Assembly: GCF_014645615.1 (NCBI RefSeq)
Contig: NZ_BMMB01000002.1
Coordinates: 186,001 to 250,000 of the forward strand
Direction: 5' to 3'
DNA length: 64,000 bases
Source of the DNA: Paenibacillus hunanensis
Lineage (GTDB): Bacteria; Bacillota; Bacilli; Paenibacillales; Paenibacillaceae
Shown here: in pieces, positions 62,620 to 64,000 of the stretch
How positions within the stretch are numbered: position 1 is the stretch's first letter
How the letters are laid out: each line of letters begins with the position of its first letter
Notes under the pieces: model-generated
Seen by the model: the letters and a program-made list of their open reading frames with translations, nothing else
Told to the model about the DNA's origin: nothing
The model's database searches: none
Program-made: the position numbers and the translations under genes

Positions 62620-63510
62620 ATGAATATCAAATCCAGTTTGTATCGTAAGGAAATGATTTATGGATATTTGTTTATTTTACCTCCGTTGATCGGCTTTCTG
62701 ATCTTTGTCCTGTTCCCGTTCCTCTACTCTCTCTACGGCTCATTTACCGATTGGGATGGACTCGGTCAGATGAACTTTATCGGTCTGGACAACTATAAGG
62801 ATCTGCTGACTGACGATCTGTTTTACAAAGCGATGTTTAACACCTTTTTCCTGATGCTTGGCATCCCGATCGGCTTGCTGCTCGCACTGCTGCTGGCGCT
62901 TGGTCTGAATCGGAAAATTCCGGGTACGACGACATTTCGCGTCATTTACTACATACCGGTCATCTCCTCGCTTGCTGCCGTATCCATCATGTGGAACTGG
63001 GCATATAACGGAGACTATGGACTGGTCAATCAATTTCTAGCATTGTTTGGCATTGAAGGCCCGAACTGGCTTGCGAATAAAGACACCGTTAAGCCTGCGC
63101 TGATCATCATGACCGTCTGGAAAGGTCTGGGCTATACGATGCTGCTCTATCTGGCAGCACTGCAAAGCATCTCGCGCACCTATTATGAAGCGGCAGAGCT
63201 GGACGGTGCGAATGGCTGGCAGATTTTCCGCAATATCACCTGGCCGATGGTACAGCCAGTTACCTTCTTCCTCGTCGTCACGAACATCATTGGCGGCTCT
63301 CAGATTTTTACCGAGATGAACATTATGACACCTACGGGCGGTCCCGAGTATTCTTCGGCATCGATTGTCTTCTATATCTGGCAAAAGGCATTTGGTAACC
63401 TGCAAATGGGCTATGCCTCCGCAATGGCGATGATTCTTGGTATCTTCATCTTTATCATTACTCTGGTGCAATTCAAAATGAATGAACGTTCGGCCTACGA
63501 TGGAGATTGA
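62620..63510 (+). CDS. Carbohydrate ABC permease, MalF type (second system)
   Basis: A 297-residue, six-helix permease: GYLFILPPLIGFLIFVLFPFLYSLYGSFTDWDG opening and EAA loop ISRTYYEAAELDGANGWQIFRNITWPMVQPVT. ATG 62620 is preceded by AGGGGTGA with 5-nt spacing; the longer frame would start inside the intercistronic hairpin. Works with the following permease and a shared ATPase encoded elsewhere. Confidence 0.93.
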   Translation: MNIKSSLYRKEMIYGYLFILPPLIGFLIFVLFPFLYSLYGSFTDWDGLGQMNFIGLDNYKDLLTDDLFYKAMFNTFFLMLGIPIGLLLALLLALGLNRKIPGTTTFRVIYYIPVISSLAAVSIMWNWAYNGDYGLVNQFLALFGIEGPNWLANKDTVKPALIIMTVWKGLGYTMLLYLAALQSISRTYYEAAELDGANGWQIFRNITWPMVQPVTFFLVVTNIIGGSQIFTEMNIMTPTGGPEYSSASIVFYIWQKAFGNLQMGYASAMAMILGIFIFIITLVQFKMNERSAYDGD

Positions 63511-63536
63511 TGAACCAGGAAAGGAGCAAACCCAGC

Positions 63537-64000
63537 ATGTCTTACAGTCAAAAACGAAAATTAACGAATTCAATCATATTTATCGTGCTTTTGATCGGCG
63601 CGGTGGCGATGATCGCACCGCTTCTCTGGATGCTATCCACCTCTCTCAAGGAGAAGCAGGATGTATTCGCTCTACCGCCCATCTGGATTCCTGAAGTATT
63701 CCAATTTAGCAATTATACAGCAATCTGGGAAGCCGGGCCTCTGCTGAGCGGTATTCAGAACAGTCTGATCGTAGCGGTCAGTGTTACGGTTATCGGTACA
63801 TTCACATCCAGTATCGCTGCCTTTGCTTTTGCAAAGCTCAGATTCCCGCACAAGGGCAAGCTCTTTCTCGCTTTGCTCACGTCGATCATGATTCCGTATC
63901 CAACGCTAATGATTCCACAGTTCATGATGTTCTCGAAGCTGGGCTGGGTGGATACGCTGTTACCGCTGATCATACCGGGTTTGTTCGGTAATGTGTTCAT
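63537..64000 (+). CDS. Carbohydrate ABC permease, MalG type (partial)
   Basis: An open frame running off the right edge with 154 residues visible: helix 1 (TNSIIFIVLLIGAVAMIAPLLWMLSTSLKE), then FALPPIWIPEVFQFSNYTAIWEAGPL and TSSIAAFAFAKLRFPHKGKLFLALLTSIMIPYPTLMIPQFM, typical of MalG-type permeases. The EAA loop is beyond the window. ATG 63537 has AAAGGAG 10 nt upstream; an in-frame ATG at 63510, overlapping the preceding stop, is an alternative with GGAG 4 nt away. Confidence 0.93.
   Translation, partial: MSYSQKRKLTNSIIFIVLLIGAVAMIAPLLWMLSTSLKEKQDVFALPPIWIPEVFQFSNYTAIWEAGPLLSGIQNSLIVAVSVTVIGTFTSSIAAFAFAKLRFPHKGKLFLALLTSIMIPYPTLMIPQFMMFSKLGWVDTLLPLIIPGLFGNVF

Noticed and set aside
1..64000. 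Search for rRNA, tRNA, prophage, toxin-antitoxin and classical defence genes
   Set aside because: No sequence with the needed conserved features was recognised by eye; a tRNAscan or defence-system search could still reveal something missed.

Overview
The window looks like a chromosomal segment of a Paenibacillus-type bacterium (Bacillota, Paenibacillaceae). The evidence is Bacillus-style ribosome binding sites (AAGGAGG and variants) with frequent TTG and GTG starts, SigA promoters, intrinsic terminators with U-tracts, Fur, Per, Rex and cre-like operators, two complete CUT1 sugar ABC systems, a glutaminyl-tRNA synthetase, and an ABC1/UbiB kinase paired with a phasin-like gene. No rRNA, tRNA, phage, transposase or CRISPR locus was seen. 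Species is not claimed.

Left part (1-18.8 kb): a TetR regulator controls a two-subunit SMR efflux pump. It is followed by a PfkB sugar kinase, a TorD-like chaperone with mobA, an MFS exporter, glnS, a DUF2164 protein and several GNAT acetyltransferases (one a short remnant). Then come a lipoprotein, an AraC/GyrI-like regulator, a second MFS exporter, a soluble histidine kinase with a degenerate receiver, and a formate/nitrite channel. A long CTTCTG microsatellite lies upstream of the kinase, and a heptamer array lies 3' of the channel gene.

Middle part (18.8-45 kb): an AT-rich MacB/FtsX-type ABC exporter is followed by an NADH oxidase whose promoter carries Rex-like boxes. A Fur-boxed siderophore permease operon lacking its binding protein comes next, then glutaminase, a tandem pair of DUF606/YdcZ membrane proteins, a DEAD-box helicase and a SulP transporter. 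The UbiB-like kinase with phasin, a ThuA-like protein, a pirin operon and a chemoreceptor with a SigD-like promoter complete this part.

Right part (44.8-64 kb): DoxX, an M56 metalloprotease and a BlaI-like repressor appear to form one regulon, because the same dyad lies before doxX and before blaI. Catalase, an alpha/beta hydrolase, and a sugar ABC operon with its own LacI regulator follow. Next are a PerR-like Fur protein overlapping an atypical winged-helix regulator, then an ArsR-type sensor divergent from a secreted arabinanase, and a second sugar ABC transporter that runs off the right edge.

The most unusual feature is a family of four roughly 130-bp intergenic elements (about 35.4, 46.8, 50.4 and 57.9 kb). 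All point the same way, and each can fold into a two-stem hairpin with compensatory changes between copies. Two of them sit near large tandem-repeat tracts. I know of no described element that fits. Redox and metal themes recur (Rex, PerR, Fur, catalase, NADH oxidase, siderophore uptake), as does plant-polysaccharide use (arabinanase and two sugar ABC systems).
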